Below, one piece after another: positions 1 to 7,102 of a stretch of DNA of 12,197 nucleotides. The position numbers and the translations under genes are program-made. The stretch is from Deltaproteobacteria bacterium. Its GTDB lineage: Bacteria; Desulfobacterota; DSM-4660; Desulfatiglandales; Desulfatiglandaceae. Under the pieces are notes generated by a model. The model was not told the DNA's origin, searched no databases, and saw nothing but the letters and a program-made list of their open reading frames with translations. Within the stretch, counting starts at the first letter, position 1. Each line of letters opens with the position of its first letter. Location: positions 1 through 12,197 of the forward strand of contig DUZB01000077.1 in the NCBI GenBank assembly GCA_013349725.1, written 5' to 3'.

Positions 1-31
1 AGCGGGAATCCAAACGCTTCGGAAAACCTGG

Positions 32-52
32 ATTCCGGGTCAAGCCCGGAAT
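32..52. repeat. REP-like palindromic hairpin
   Basis: A perfect 8-bp inverted repeat, ATTCCGGG (32-39) and CCCGGAAT (45-52), surrounds a 5-base loop. The surrounding text (CTGGATTCCGGGTCAAG followed by CCCGGAATGACG) has the form of dispersed extragenic palindromes common in proteobacterial intergenic regions. The preceding AGCGGGAATCC at 1-11 looks like a fragment of a related unit cut by the window edge. No T-run follows, so it is not a standard terminator. That it is dispersed in the genome is inference. Confidence 0.6.
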
Positions 53-90
53 GACGTTAAGCCCTTTTCATATAAAATCACGTTAATCCG

Positions 91-127
91 CGATGAGCCA
101 TTAATTTTCAAACAGGCTCTTAAATAG
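91..127 (+). repeat. Degenerate repeat copy A (partner at 4531-4563)
   Basis: The stretch CGATGAGCCATTAATTTTCA continues to a CTTAAAT tail and aligns with CGATGAGTTATTGATTTTCA plus a CCTTAAAT tail at 4531-4563. The copies differ at a few bases and by a 4-base indel. Both lie in non-coding DNA upstream of a plus-strand gene, and each has an AAGCC(C/G)GG string a short way upstream. The similarity is visible directly; that this is a genome-wide family is inference. Confidence 0.4.
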
Positions 128-161
128 CCTACCGCCATTACTCTAACAAAATCCCGGGATG

Positions 162-184
162 TTTGCAATCGCCCGATTGTCAAA
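162..184. promoter_or_regulatory. Dyad upstream of the RNB gene promoter
   Basis: CAATCG (166-171) and CGATTG (174-179) form a near-continuous palindrome with a 2-base centre. Flanking TTTG and CAAA extend the symmetry if one base is bulged. It lies about 30 bases before the candidate -35 box at 214. A second perfect palindrome, AAGGCGCCTT, sits at 189-198. The position is compatible with a regulator site, but no regulator can be named. Confidence 0.25.
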
Positions 185-213
185 AACGAAGGCGCCTTAC
201 GAAAACGGCAGTG

Positions 214-242
214 TTGACAGGACCGTCTGCACCTGTTACTAC
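214..242 (+). promoter_or_regulatory. Candidate sigma-70 promoter for the RNB ribonuclease gene
   Basis: A consensus -35 box TTGACA (214-219) is followed by a 17-base spacer and TACTAC (237-242) preceded by an extended -10 TG (234-235). The -35 box is perfect and the -10 box is poor (3 of 6). A start near 250 would give a leader of about 150 bases. That leader contains a small hairpin, CCGGG (352-356) with CCCGG (365-369), not far ahead of the start codon. Confidence 0.45.
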
Positions 243-399
243 ACTCCGAACAAAAGAGAAGAGGATATAGAAGGACGAAGCGGAAAGGGTCAGAGAATAA
301 CTACCCTTTACGAATAACCAGTACCCATTGCCAGAACCCAATGCCCTGCCACCGGGTCTTTGAGCCCGGATTCACAGAAAGGATTTTAAGCGTTTACCT

Positions 400-2394
400 A
401 TGTACGAGGGAAAAATTGTAGAATATATAGACCAGGGTCGTTTCATATGCACCCTATGCATCGAGGAAAGGGGGAGCCATCTACATCTATTGACGGCTTC
501 AAACAGGGAAGTCAATCTTTCTCCGAAAAGGGCCATTGTGGTTTCTGAAACCGGTGTGGATGTTTCAAAGCCCAGGGAAGATCTTATCGCAAGACTTCGT
601 GAGATTGAAGATGTCAGGGGCAGCCTGAAACAGAAAATTGATGTGGCGGAAATCTGGGAACTGGTTCGAGATGATGAGGAGACATACGGCCATAAATATC
701 TGGCGGAACTTGTCTTTGGGGATGAAGCAGGAGACAACCATGCCTCTGCGGTCCTGAGGGCAATTTTTGACGACCGTTTATTTTTCAAGATGAAAAACGG
801 GCAGTTTACTCCTAATTCCGAAGAACGGGTGGATCAGATCAGACGACAGAAAGAGGAAGAGGAGATCAAATCCGAGAGACTCAGAAAGGGAAGCGCTTGG
901 CTTTCGGAAGTCTTTCAGGGAAGAAAAGCGGAAGCGCCTTCTTTCAAGGAAGAAATTGTTGACCTGCTGGTCCAGTTGGCCCTCGACGGGAATGATGCCC
1001 CGGATTTCAAATACGGCAAGGAACTTCTTACCGCGGCCGGTATTACCGATATCAAGCAGTCCATGTTTCTGCTTGTGAAACTGGGCATATGGAGGGAAGA
1101 TGAAAATCTGGATCTGTTGAAGTCCGAAATTGAGACAGTCTTTCCCGAGAACGAACTTCAAGAAGCAGGGAAACTTGCAGCCTGGCAGCCTGATGCTGAT
1201 GGTCGTGAAGATCTGAGGCGCCTTCCCTGCTTCACCATTGATGGCCCCGGCACGCGTGATTATGATGACGCCTTGAGTCTTGTTATAGAGGGGGATGAGC
1301 TCCTGGTCGGTATCCATATTTCGGATGTGGCTGCGGTGATTTCTCCCGGAAGCCTCCTGGATGGGGCGGCAGCCTCCAGGGCATCTTCCCATTATCTTCC
1401 ACGCATGCAGATACCGATGATCCCCCCGGAACTTTCCCAGGATCTCCTGAGCCTTAAGAAGGATTGCGACCGACTTTCCATTTCTCTCCTGATCAGGTTT
1501 GACAGAACCGGAGACCTGCTCGATTATCGGTTTACTCCGGGCATTATACGGGTGCGGCAGCAGTTAATTTACGGAGACGTGAACGAGACCCTTGCAAATG
1601 AAAACGACCCGCTCATGAAGGAGTTGCACAGGCTGTGTCTGCGGTTACGCCAGAAGAGGATCGACCAGGACGCCCTGAACCTGTCTCTGCCGGAACTTGA
1701 ATTTGCTTTCAGCGGCGAGGCCCTTGTTTCTCTTTCACTGGAAGAGCAGGACACACCCTCAAGAATGATTGTGGCTGAGCTCATGATCCTCTATAACAGC
1801 CTGGCTGCGGGATTCTGTCATGAGAACGACATCCCGATACTCTTCAGAAATCAGGCCCAGCCTGGTGAACGATTTTCCTTTGATGAATCCGGTTACGTTT
1901 ACTATGTTTTCAGGCAGCGCCGTAAACTCAGTCCACTGCATATCTCTACAGTGCCAGGTAAACATTCCGGGTTGGGGGTAGATCTTTATACACAGGCAAC
2001 ATCCCCTATCAGGCGGTATCTTGATCTTGTTATCCAGAGGCAATTACAGCATTTTCTTTTGGGGAAAGACCTTTTTTACCAGGATGAAGATCTCGAGGAA
2101 CTCAGGATTTCTCTTGAACCCATCCTCAAGAGAGTTGGAATCATCAAGCGAAACCGGATTCGTTACTGGACCCTTAAATTTCTTTCCCTGCATAAGGGAG
2201 AGGTTTTTGAAGCGCTGGTCCTGGATGAAATGAAAAGCAAATATCGTGTGATCCTTCCAGATTTCATGCTTTTATCGGATATGAAGCGTCAAAATGGCGT
2301 GATTCTTTCTACAGGTCAGCGCATACAGGTGAAAATGAAAAAGGCGGATCCCTGGGATGATGTTCTCGCCCTTGAGTATGTGGATGAGCTGTAG
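400..2394 (+). CDS. RNB-domain exoribonuclease, RNase II/VacB family
   Basis: A 664-residue cytoplasmic protein predicted to degrade RNA 3' to 5' by hydrolysis. The catalytic RNB domain spans roughly residues 272-550. It opens with TIDGPGTRDYDDAL, whose D281, D287, D289 and D290 match the four metal-binding aspartates of E. coli RNase II. It also has SHYLPRMQIPMIPPELSQ (330-347) and ends with TSPIRRYLDLV (534-544), which carries the catalytic-site arginines. The first 270 residues are not an obvious pair of cold-shock domains: residues 1-50 look like a small beta domain, and 140-165 are strongly charged and probably helical. Residues 600-660 resemble a reduced S1-like domain. The ATG at 400 has only a distant AGAAAGGA (376-383), so translation may be modest, but MYEGKIVEYI looks like a genuine N-terminus. 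The family assignment is firm. Whether it acts as RNase II, RNase R or a divergent relative cannot be settled, so no symbol is given. Confidence 0.93.
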   Translation: MYEGKIVEYIDQGRFICTLCIEERGSHLHLLTASNREVNLSPKRAIVVSETGVDVSKPREDLIARLREIEDVRGSLKQKIDVAEIWELVRDDEETYGHKYLAELVFGDEAGDNHASAVLRAIFDDRLFFKMKNGQFTPNSEERVDQIRRQKEEEEIKSERLRKGSAWLSEVFQGRKAEAPSFKEEIVDLLVQLALDGNDAPDFKYGKELLTAAGITDIKQSMFLLVKLGIWREDENLDLLKSEIETVFPENELQEAGKLAAWQPDADGREDLRRLPCFTIDGPGTRDYDDALSLVIEGDELLVGIHISDVAAVISPGSLLDGAAASRASSHYLPRMQIPMIPPELSQDLLSLKKDCDRLSISLLIRFDRTGDLLDYRFTPGIIRVRQQLIYGDVNETLANENDPLMKELHRLCLRLRQKRIDQDALNLSLPELEFAFSGEALVSLSLEEQDTPSRMIVAELMILYNSLAAGFCHENDIPILFRNQAQPGERFSFDESGYVYYVFRQRRKLSPLHISTVPGKHSGLGVDLYTQATSPIRRYLDLVIQRQLQHFLLGKDLFYQDEDLEELRISLEPILKRVGIIKRNRIRYWTLKFLSLHKGEVFEALVLDEMKSKYRVILPDFMLLSDMKRQNGVILSTGQRIQVKMKKADPWDDVLALEYVDEL

Positions 2395-2422
2395 AGAAAT
2401 TTCTGAAACTTGAGTCGCCTCA

Positions 2423-3274
2423 CTATTCGTCCGCCCCGGAAGGATCTGTATTGACCTCTTTGTTCAAAATACATCTTCCCATTTCATTATAAACCAGGAT
2501 GTTGAAGGACCGAATGGTTGTGTCCGGTGAATCGAGAAAATAAGTGCATCGGATATTTTTGTAGTTTTTTATCCTGAAAGGCTGTCCTTGTCTGTGCTGG
2601 ACGGGAACGCCGTTATGAAGCGGTGTTTTTGGATAACTCCAGAATCCCGGTCGGTCCTTCCGTTTGTCCATTGCAATGGCGAACACGTATCCTCCGATCT
2701 GCTGATGGGAAAGGTTCTCGTTTGTCACTCTGAATTGTACCGACAACTTTTCTCCGTCCCTGCTGATGGTAAACTTCTCTATCCCTACTTTTTCTTCCGT
2801 GATACCGCTTTTGGAGAGCTGCGAGCCCTTTCCCGCGGCTGGAGGATTCCCGGCTTCTTCCTCTGCAGGCTTTCCAGGTTGTTCCTTTCTATTTTTGTCC
2901 TTCGTGAACGCATCCCTCTTTGACCGATCCGATTCTTCGGCCTGCTCCAGACGCTCTCCGGTATTGTGCATTTTATCTGTTGTGTTTAGAGATCGTCCCT
3001 GCAGCTCTTCTACAGGCACTTCCTGGACTACTCCCGTGAGCAGTGTGTCCATATACAGGTAAAGGCACAGAAATGAACTCAGAACAAGGAGTCCGAAGAA
3101 AAGAATAGAGCCGATCAATGACTTGGAGGATATCCGGAAACTCCTCACCTTCCCGGGGCCTCTCGAAATCATGATGGTAAAGTGAGACCTCTCGGGAGGT
3201 TTTTTCCCTTTCATCCGTATTCCGGACCCCGAATTCCATTCCTCTATTTTCTTGTTATCCACACCAACACCCAC
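2423..3274 (-). CDS. Membrane-anchored protein of unknown function
   Basis: I do not recognise a family. The 283-residue product has a basic N-terminal cytoplasmic tail (about 1-50), one strong hydrophobic segment (about 53-75, LIGSILFFGLLVLSSFLCLY), a charged low-complexity linker rich in Glu, Lys, Pro and Ala (about 85-155), and a C-terminal folded region (about 160-275) with alternating beta-type pattern that would lie outside the membrane. No catalytic motif is evident. The layout is like single-pass proteins with a periplasmic beta domain. The gene follows the prenyltransferase gene on the same strand after 55 bases, so the two are probably co-transcribed. It converges on the RNB gene with a 28-base gap. 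The start is uncertain: the longest frame begins with GTG at 3274 without a clear ribosome site. GTG at 3262 and ATG at 3214 (MKGKKPPERS) are alternatives, and both keep the membrane segment. Confidence 0.7.
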   Translation of the reverse strand: MGVGVDNKKIEEWNSGSGIRMKGKKPPERSHFTIMISRGPGKVRSFRISSKSLIGSILFFGLLVLSSFLCLYLYMDTLLTGVVQEVPVEELQGRSLNTTDKMHNTGERLEQAEESDRSKRDAFTKDKNRKEQPGKPAEEEAGNPPAAGKGSQLSKSGITEEKVGIEKFTISRDGEKLSVQFRVTNENLSHQQIGGYVFAIAMDKRKDRPGFWSYPKTPLHNGVPVQHRQGQPFRIKNYKNIRCTYFLDSPDTTIRSFNILVYNEMGRCILNKEVNTDPSGADE

Positions 3275-3329
3275 TCAAAGACAGCATCTGATGTTTTTTG
3301 TGAGAGAGGTCTATCAGACTGAACTTTTC

Positions 3330-4226
3330 TCACATGAAATGGTTTAATAAAATTCCGAAAGATAGAAAGATTCCATGGACGATCAAGGTCTGGATGGTCA
3401 GGGCCTGGGCCGGGATCAATCTGTCATGGGAAAGGTATTCTCTCCACAGTATCATCATGGCTTTCAGAGCCGGAGGAAGGGCCGCAAACGAGAGCATAAT
3501 CAGATAGGAAAGCTGAAAGGCTTCTATAAGGAAGATAACCGAAAGAAAACCGACGGTCATAATCGATATATAGATAATTCTCGCAGTTGCGGGGCCTGAT
3601 CTGACGACCAGGTTTTTCTTTCCGGACTTTTTGTCGGCCTCATAATCGGGGAACTGGTTAATCCATATGACCCCTGAAATAAAAAAGCCCTGGGGAGCGC
3701 CTAACATAAATGCCGTCCAGCTCAGGGTCCCGGACATGGCATAAAAGGTTCCGAGAGTGACCAACGGGCCAAAGGCAAAAAAAATGACCAATTCACCCCA
3801 GCCTCGATTCATGAGCTGCAAGGGAGGCGCCGAATAAGCCCATCCGATGCCAAGGCCCAGTATCCCGATGGGGATTACAAAGGGTCTGCCTGAAAAAGCA
3901 AGCCAGATCCCGGTTATCAATCCCACAGCGAAAAAAAGCAGCGCCATCGCCAGTACCCTTCCCGCGGTAAGTTTCCCGTCCTGGAGGACTCGGCTGCCCC
4001 CGCTGAAGGGGGTAACCCGCACGTTGAGCGGATCGCTGCCCCTTGCATCAAAATAGTCATTCAAGAGGTTTGAACCCAGGTGAAGCCCGGTGATTCCTGC
4101 AAGGCAGAGGAGGAAAAAGCCGGGAGAAAAACATCCGCGGTCAAAAGCGAAAGTGGCGCCTATGATCACTGGAATCACGGAGCCTGCCAGAAAAGGTGCT
4201 CTAACTGCCTTCACATAAGAATTCAT
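3330..4226 (-). CDS. UbiA-family prenyltransferase, MenA-like
   Basis: A 298-residue integral membrane enzyme predicted to attach a polyprenyl chain to an aromatic acceptor. By similarity to MenA (1,4-dihydroxy-2-naphthoate polyprenyltransferase) this would be a menaquinone step. The first Asp-rich motif is NLLNDYFDARGSD (53-65), which binds prenyl diphosphate through magnesium. The second is NQFPDYEADKKSGKKNL (190-206). AYSAPPLQLMNRGWGE (130-145) matches the conserved loop of the MenA branch. About eight or nine hydrophobic helices fill the rest, and the length is normal for the family. The ATG at 4226 has only a weak AGG upstream. It lies first in a minus-strand pair with the unknown membrane protein. 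No other men genes are present here, so the quinone substrate is inferred from motif style. Another UbiA substrate remains possible. Confidence 0.88.
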   Translation of the reverse strand: MNSYVKAVRAPFLAGSVIPVIIGATFAFDRGCFSPGFFLLCLAGITGLHLGSNLLNDYFDARGSDPLNVRVTPFSGGSRVLQDGKLTAGRVLAMALLFFAVGLITGIWLAFSGRPFVIPIGILGLGIGWAYSAPPLQLMNRGWGELVIFFAFGPLVTLGTFYAMSGTLSWTAFMLGAPQGFFISGVIWINQFPDYEADKKSGKKNLVVRSGPATARIIYISIMTVGFLSVIFLIEAFQLSYLIMLSFAALPPALKAMMILWREYLSHDRLIPAQALTIQTLIVHGIFLSFGILLNHFM

Positions 4227-4445
4227 GGTTGAAAAAAACCTGATTTTGGTGTCTATTCCTGATCGCAGATCAAAAGGTCATTTACTTCCTCAGATTGGAT
4301 ATGTATCAGAACATGCGTTTTATTTCAACCCGCACGTGCAAGGGATCATGGTTTTCATCTTTTGCTGCGGCCCTTAGGGTCTGGAAAGGAATAACTCGTT
4401 GGAATTCGCGCACAGATTTAGGCCATATTTGGTCGATCCGATTGA

Positions 4446-4486
4446 GCAAAACCGCAATCGTGGCAGGACCACGTTCAGGATTTTGC
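4446..4486. repeat. Nested stem-loop in spacer
   Basis: GCAAAA (4446-4451) pairs with TTTTGC (4481-4486). Inside it, CGTGG (4459-4463) pairs with CCACG (4469-4473) around the loop CAGGA. The two internal loops are each 7 bases. There is no T-run. It may be a binding site, an RNA structure in the MFS leader, or chance. Confidence 0.3.
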
Positions 4487-4530
4487 GATTGAGGATTGGC
4501 CGGAGATGGCGTGAAGCCGGGATGTGAAAA

Positions 4531-4563
4531 CGATGAGTTATTGATTTTCAGACCCTTAAATCA
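4531..4563 (+). repeat. Degenerate repeat copy B (partner at 91-127)
   Basis: CGATGAGTTATTGATTTTCA followed by CCTTAAAT matches the copy at 91-127 with a few substitutions and a 4-base deletion. It ends 17 bases before the MFS start codon, so it also lies in the leader of that gene. Confidence 0.4.
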
Positions 4564-4580
4564 GTCCCCTGGAAAAGTTT

Positions 4581-5792
4581 ATGGATAAAGCACCGGAAAT
4601 AACCTTAGGAAAGATATCAGAAGAAGATAGTGCGCCTTCGTTTATGACTCAAGTGGGGCCGCTTCTTTTTCTAACGAGCATATTTTTTCTCGGTTTCATT
4701 GGGAGAATTATTTTTTCTCCCTTGATGCCGGCCATTGAAAATGATCTTGGACTGACCCATGCCGATGCAGGGGCGCTATTTCTTATGATATCTCTCGGGT
4801 ACTTTGTTTCTCTCATCGGTTCCGGTTTCATTTCCTGCCGTATAGGCCATAAAAAGACCATTGTCATTTCAGCCGTGGCCGTTGGAGTCATTCTGGGGGT
4901 TCTCTCCATCTGCGAAACCTTGTGGGAAATTCGGATTGGAATGCTTCTGATTGGTCTGGCCGCAGGTCTCTATCTTCCTTCAGGGATAGCGTCGGTGACA
5001 TCTATTGCAGATCCCGGACACTGGGGAAGAGCCATTGCCATACATGAACTGGCCCCGAACCTCGGTTTTGTTGTAGCCCCCTTGCTGTCAGAATTGCTTA
5101 TGGCGTGGTTTTCATGGAGGGGCGCTCTTTTATTTCTGGGGACATGCTCTCTTTTTACGGGGATGGCCTTTGCGCGATTTGGCAAAGGAGCGGAAGGTTA
5201 CGGACAGGCGCCCAGTTTTTCCTCTTTTGGAACGCTCTTCAAGGAGCGTTCTTTCTGGGTCATGATTCTCCTTTTCAGCTTCGGAATTACAGGCACGCTG
5301 GGAATCTATACCATGTTGCCTCTGTACCTGGTAGCCGAACAGGGGATCGAACGAAACTGGGCCAATACGGTGGTGGCGCTTTCCCGTATTTCCGGCCTGT
5401 TTATGGCTTTCGTGGCAGGCTGGGCAAGCGATCGGGTGGGTCCGAAAAAGGCCATGGCAACGGTGTTTTTGATTACGGGCATCATGACGATCCTCCTGGG
5501 AACAGTGTCCAGCTCCTGGGTGATCCTGATTGTATTTCTTCAGCCTGTCGTTGCCGTATGTTTCTTCCCGCCCGGATTTGCGGCACTCTCTTCCATAGGG
5601 CCGCCCAGTACACGCAGTGTGATTGTCTCTCTTACGGTGCCCGCGGCTTTTTTGATAGGTGGAGGCGCTATTCCGGCGGGAATAGGAATGATGGGGGATG
5701 CGGGGTCCCTTGGCTTGGGAATTGTCCTGACGGGGGCGCTTATTGGAACGGGTTTCTTGTTCGCTCTTTTTCTCAAGATTTCCAGATCATAA
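4581..5792 (+). CDS. Major facilitator superfamily transporter
   Basis: A 403-residue secondary transporter of the inner membrane with about twelve hydrophobic helices in two halves, split by a short hydrophilic loop near residues 199-222. The loop between helices 2 and 3 carries a motif-A-like GFISCRIGHKKTIVIS (82-97). The matching loop in the second half is GWASDRVGPKKAMA (280-293). Length and layout are ordinary for a 12-helix MFS carrier. The ATG follows a weak GGAAAAG (4571-4577). The substrate cannot be read from sequence. The neighbouring thiolase/DUF35 pair hints at a carboxylic acid substrate, but that pair has its own promoter 24 bases beyond this gene, so a functional link is only a guess. 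An 8-bp inverted repeat spans the stop codon. Confidence 0.88.
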   Translation: MDKAPEITLGKISEEDSAPSFMTQVGPLLFLTSIFFLGFIGRIIFSPLMPAIENDLGLTHADAGALFLMISLGYFVSLIGSGFISCRIGHKKTIVISAVAVGVILGVLSICETLWEIRIGMLLIGLAAGLYLPSGIASVTSIADPGHWGRAIAIHELAPNLGFVVAPLLSELLMAWFSWRGALLFLGTCSLFTGMAFARFGKGAEGYGQAPSFSSFGTLFKERSFWVMILLFSFGITGTLGIYTMLPLYLVAEQGIERNWANTVVALSRISGLFMAFVAGWASDRVGPKKAMATVFLITGIMTILLGTVSSSWVILIVFLQPVVAVCFFPPGFAALSSIGPPSTRSVIVSLTVPAAFLIGGGAIPAGIGMMGDAGSLGLGIVLTGALIGTGFLFALFLKISRS

Positions 5793-5798
5793 ATCTTG
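5774..5798. repeat. Inverted repeat over the MFS stop codon
   Basis: CAAGATTT (5774-5781) and AAATCTTG (5791-5798) are perfect 8-bp complements around a 9-base loop, and the TAA stop is at 5790-5792. There is no U-tract after it, so it is not a standard intrinsic terminator. It could protect the 3' end of the mRNA. Confidence 0.35.
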
Positions 5799-5815
5799 CA
5801 TCATTCCGTTTAGGC

Positions 5816-5844
5816 TTGACCCTGGAAGAGAGATCTTTTATAAA
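5816..5844 (+). promoter_or_regulatory. Sigma-70 promoter for the thiolase-DUF35 unit
   Basis: TTGACC (5816-5821), a 17-base spacer and TATAAA (5839-5844) each match five of six consensus positions. Transcription would start near 5851 and give a leader of about 80 bases before the thiolase start. It sits just after the MFS gene, so the thiolase pair can be expressed independently of the transporter. Confidence 0.7.
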
Positions 5845-5931
5845 AAAAGTTGTAAATAGTTTCTTTTCCATGTGTTTTCTATTCCCGCCTGGCGGCACTG
5901 ATTATTAATGAAGCAAAACCTGGAGGTTATT

Positions 5932-7098
5932 ATGGGGAAAGTAGGAGTTATAGGAGTGGGGCAGACCGCTTTTGTGCGCGGTTATCCCGGTTCAATCAGG
6001 GAATTGGCGTTTGACGGTTTTAAAGATGCCTTACGAGATGCGGACATATCGGCGAAGGATATAGATGCCTCTATTATCTGTTCGGCGCCCGAATACGATA
6101 AGCAGAGGTCCCCCGCGGGGGTCCTGGCAGAGTATCTGGGCCTTACGCCGCAGCCTACGTGCTATCTGGAGACACTCTGCTCTTCAAGCAGTATGGGGTT
6201 GCGATATGCCTATTCTCTGGTGAAATCGGGCCTGCACCATGTGGTTGCCGTGATCGGTTTCCAGAAGATGTCGGAGATTTCCTCCGCGGAATCCCAGGAA
6301 AGAATGGGAAGGGGAGGGGATATCCAGTGGGAAAGCCCTTTTGGCACGATGATGCCCGCTTACTATGCCATGTTTGCCAGAAGGCATATGGAGGAATATG
6401 GAACGACCCCGGAGGATCTGGCTCTCATCCGGGTAAAGGCTGCCACCTATGGGCAGATCAACGAGAAGGCTGTATACCGCAAGCCTGTTACTTTTGAAAT
6501 GTTTTCCGATCCTGAAAGTCCCATGTCCGGACCTGTTGCAAGCCCCTTGAGGGTGGGGGACTGCTGCGCAAACGCCGATGGGGCTTCCGTTGTTCTGGTT
6601 GCCAGTGAGGAAAGAGCGAAATCTCTGAGCAAAAAGCCGGTCTGGATCCTGGGACTCGGAGCTGCAACGGCCAGCGTGAATCTTGCCGGAAGAGATCTTT
6701 TCTCCGGGCTGAAGGTTGCCAAAGAGGCAGGAGAACAGGCCTATAAGATGGCAGGCATCACCGCAAAGAATGTAAATGTGGCGGAAGTACACGATTGCTT
6801 TACTATCGCGGAAATGATGGCTTATGAGAACCTGGGATTCGCCAAACCGGGTGAAGGCAAAGACCTGATTAAATCAAAGGAAACCTATAAGGAAGGAAGC
6901 ATCCCGGTCAATGTGGATGGTGGCCTGCTTTCAAAGGGGCACCCGATCGGCGCCACCGGCGGTTCTCAGGTCAGGACCATTGTCCTGCAGTTACGGGGAG
7001 AGGCAGGCGACATGCAGGTGAAAGACCCTGAAATCGGCCTGGTCCACAACATCGGTGGTGTGGGTCTATACGGAAACGTCAGTATTTTCGGGAGGTAG
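5932..7098 (+). CDS. Thiolase, SCP2-type (acyl-CoA acetyltransferase family)
   Basis: A 388-residue cytoplasmic enzyme predicted to make or cleave a 3-oxoacyl-CoA with CoA. The nucleophilic cysteine is C83 in ETLCSSSSMG. The other catalytic loops are EVHDCF (285-290; H287, C289) and GGLLSKGHPIGATG (330-343; H337). The C-terminal position that holds the second cysteine (CxG) in classical thiolases reads VHNIGGVG (371-378) and has none. In the SCP2-type branch the cysteine of HDCF is known to take that role, so the enzyme should be active. I chose ATG 5932, preceded by GGAGG (5922-5926) at 5 bases, over the in-frame ATG at 5908, which has no ribosome site. The DUF35 partner starts 4 bases after the stop. 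Such pairs occur as archaeal acetoacetyl-CoA thiolases and as BbsAB of anaerobic toluene degradation. The actual substrate here is unknown. Confidence 0.92.
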   Translation: MGKVGVIGVGQTAFVRGYPGSIRELAFDGFKDALRDADISAKDIDASIICSAPEYDKQRSPAGVLAEYLGLTPQPTCYLETLCSSSSMGLRYAYSLVKSGLHHVVAVIGFQKMSEISSAESQERMGRGGDIQWESPFGTMMPAYYAMFARRHMEEYGTTPEDLALIRVKAATYGQINEKAVYRKPVTFEMFSDPESPMSGPVASPLRVGDCCANADGASVVLVASEERAKSLSKKPVWILGLGAATASVNLAGRDLFSGLKVAKEAGEQAYKMAGITAKNVNVAEVHDCFTIAEMMAYENLGFAKPGEGKDLIKSKETYKEGSIPVNVDGGLLSKGHPIGATGGSQVRTIVLQLRGEAGDMQVKDPEIGLVHNIGGVGLYGNVSIFGR

Positions 7099-7102
7099 GA
7101 GC

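Larger units (their letters stand above)
4227..4580. other. Gene-free divergent spacer between prenyltransferase and MFS genes
   Basis: This 354-base stretch separates two divergent genes and must hold both promoters, but I see no convincing -35/-10 pair. It contains a nested stem-loop (4446-4486) and the second copy of a degenerate repeat (4531-4563). A 65-codon frame at 4295-4492 has no ribosome site and a composition unlike the neighbouring proteins, so it is not called. Confidence 0.6.

Noticed and set aside
778..1392. A 204-codon minus-strand frame opposite the RNB gene
   Set aside because: It is antisense to the catalytic region of the RNB gene and has no recognisable domain.
2588..2923. 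A 111-codon plus-strand frame opposite the unknown membrane protein
   Set aside because: The minus-strand frame is longer and gives a coherent membrane-anchored protein in operon with the prenyltransferase; this frame does not.
4295..4492. A 65-codon frame in the divergent spacer
   Set aside because: There is no ribosome site, the product has no motif, and its DNA overlaps a nested stem-loop.
5774..5798. Intrinsic terminator after the MFS gene
   Set aside because: The stem is AT-rich and no T-run follows, so I list it only as an inverted repeat.
5105..5908. A 267-codon plus-strand frame overlapping the MFS gene
   Set aside because: It lies almost wholly inside the MFS gene in another frame, has no ribosome site, and its product shows no family motif, whereas the MFS frame has clear helices and motif-A loops.
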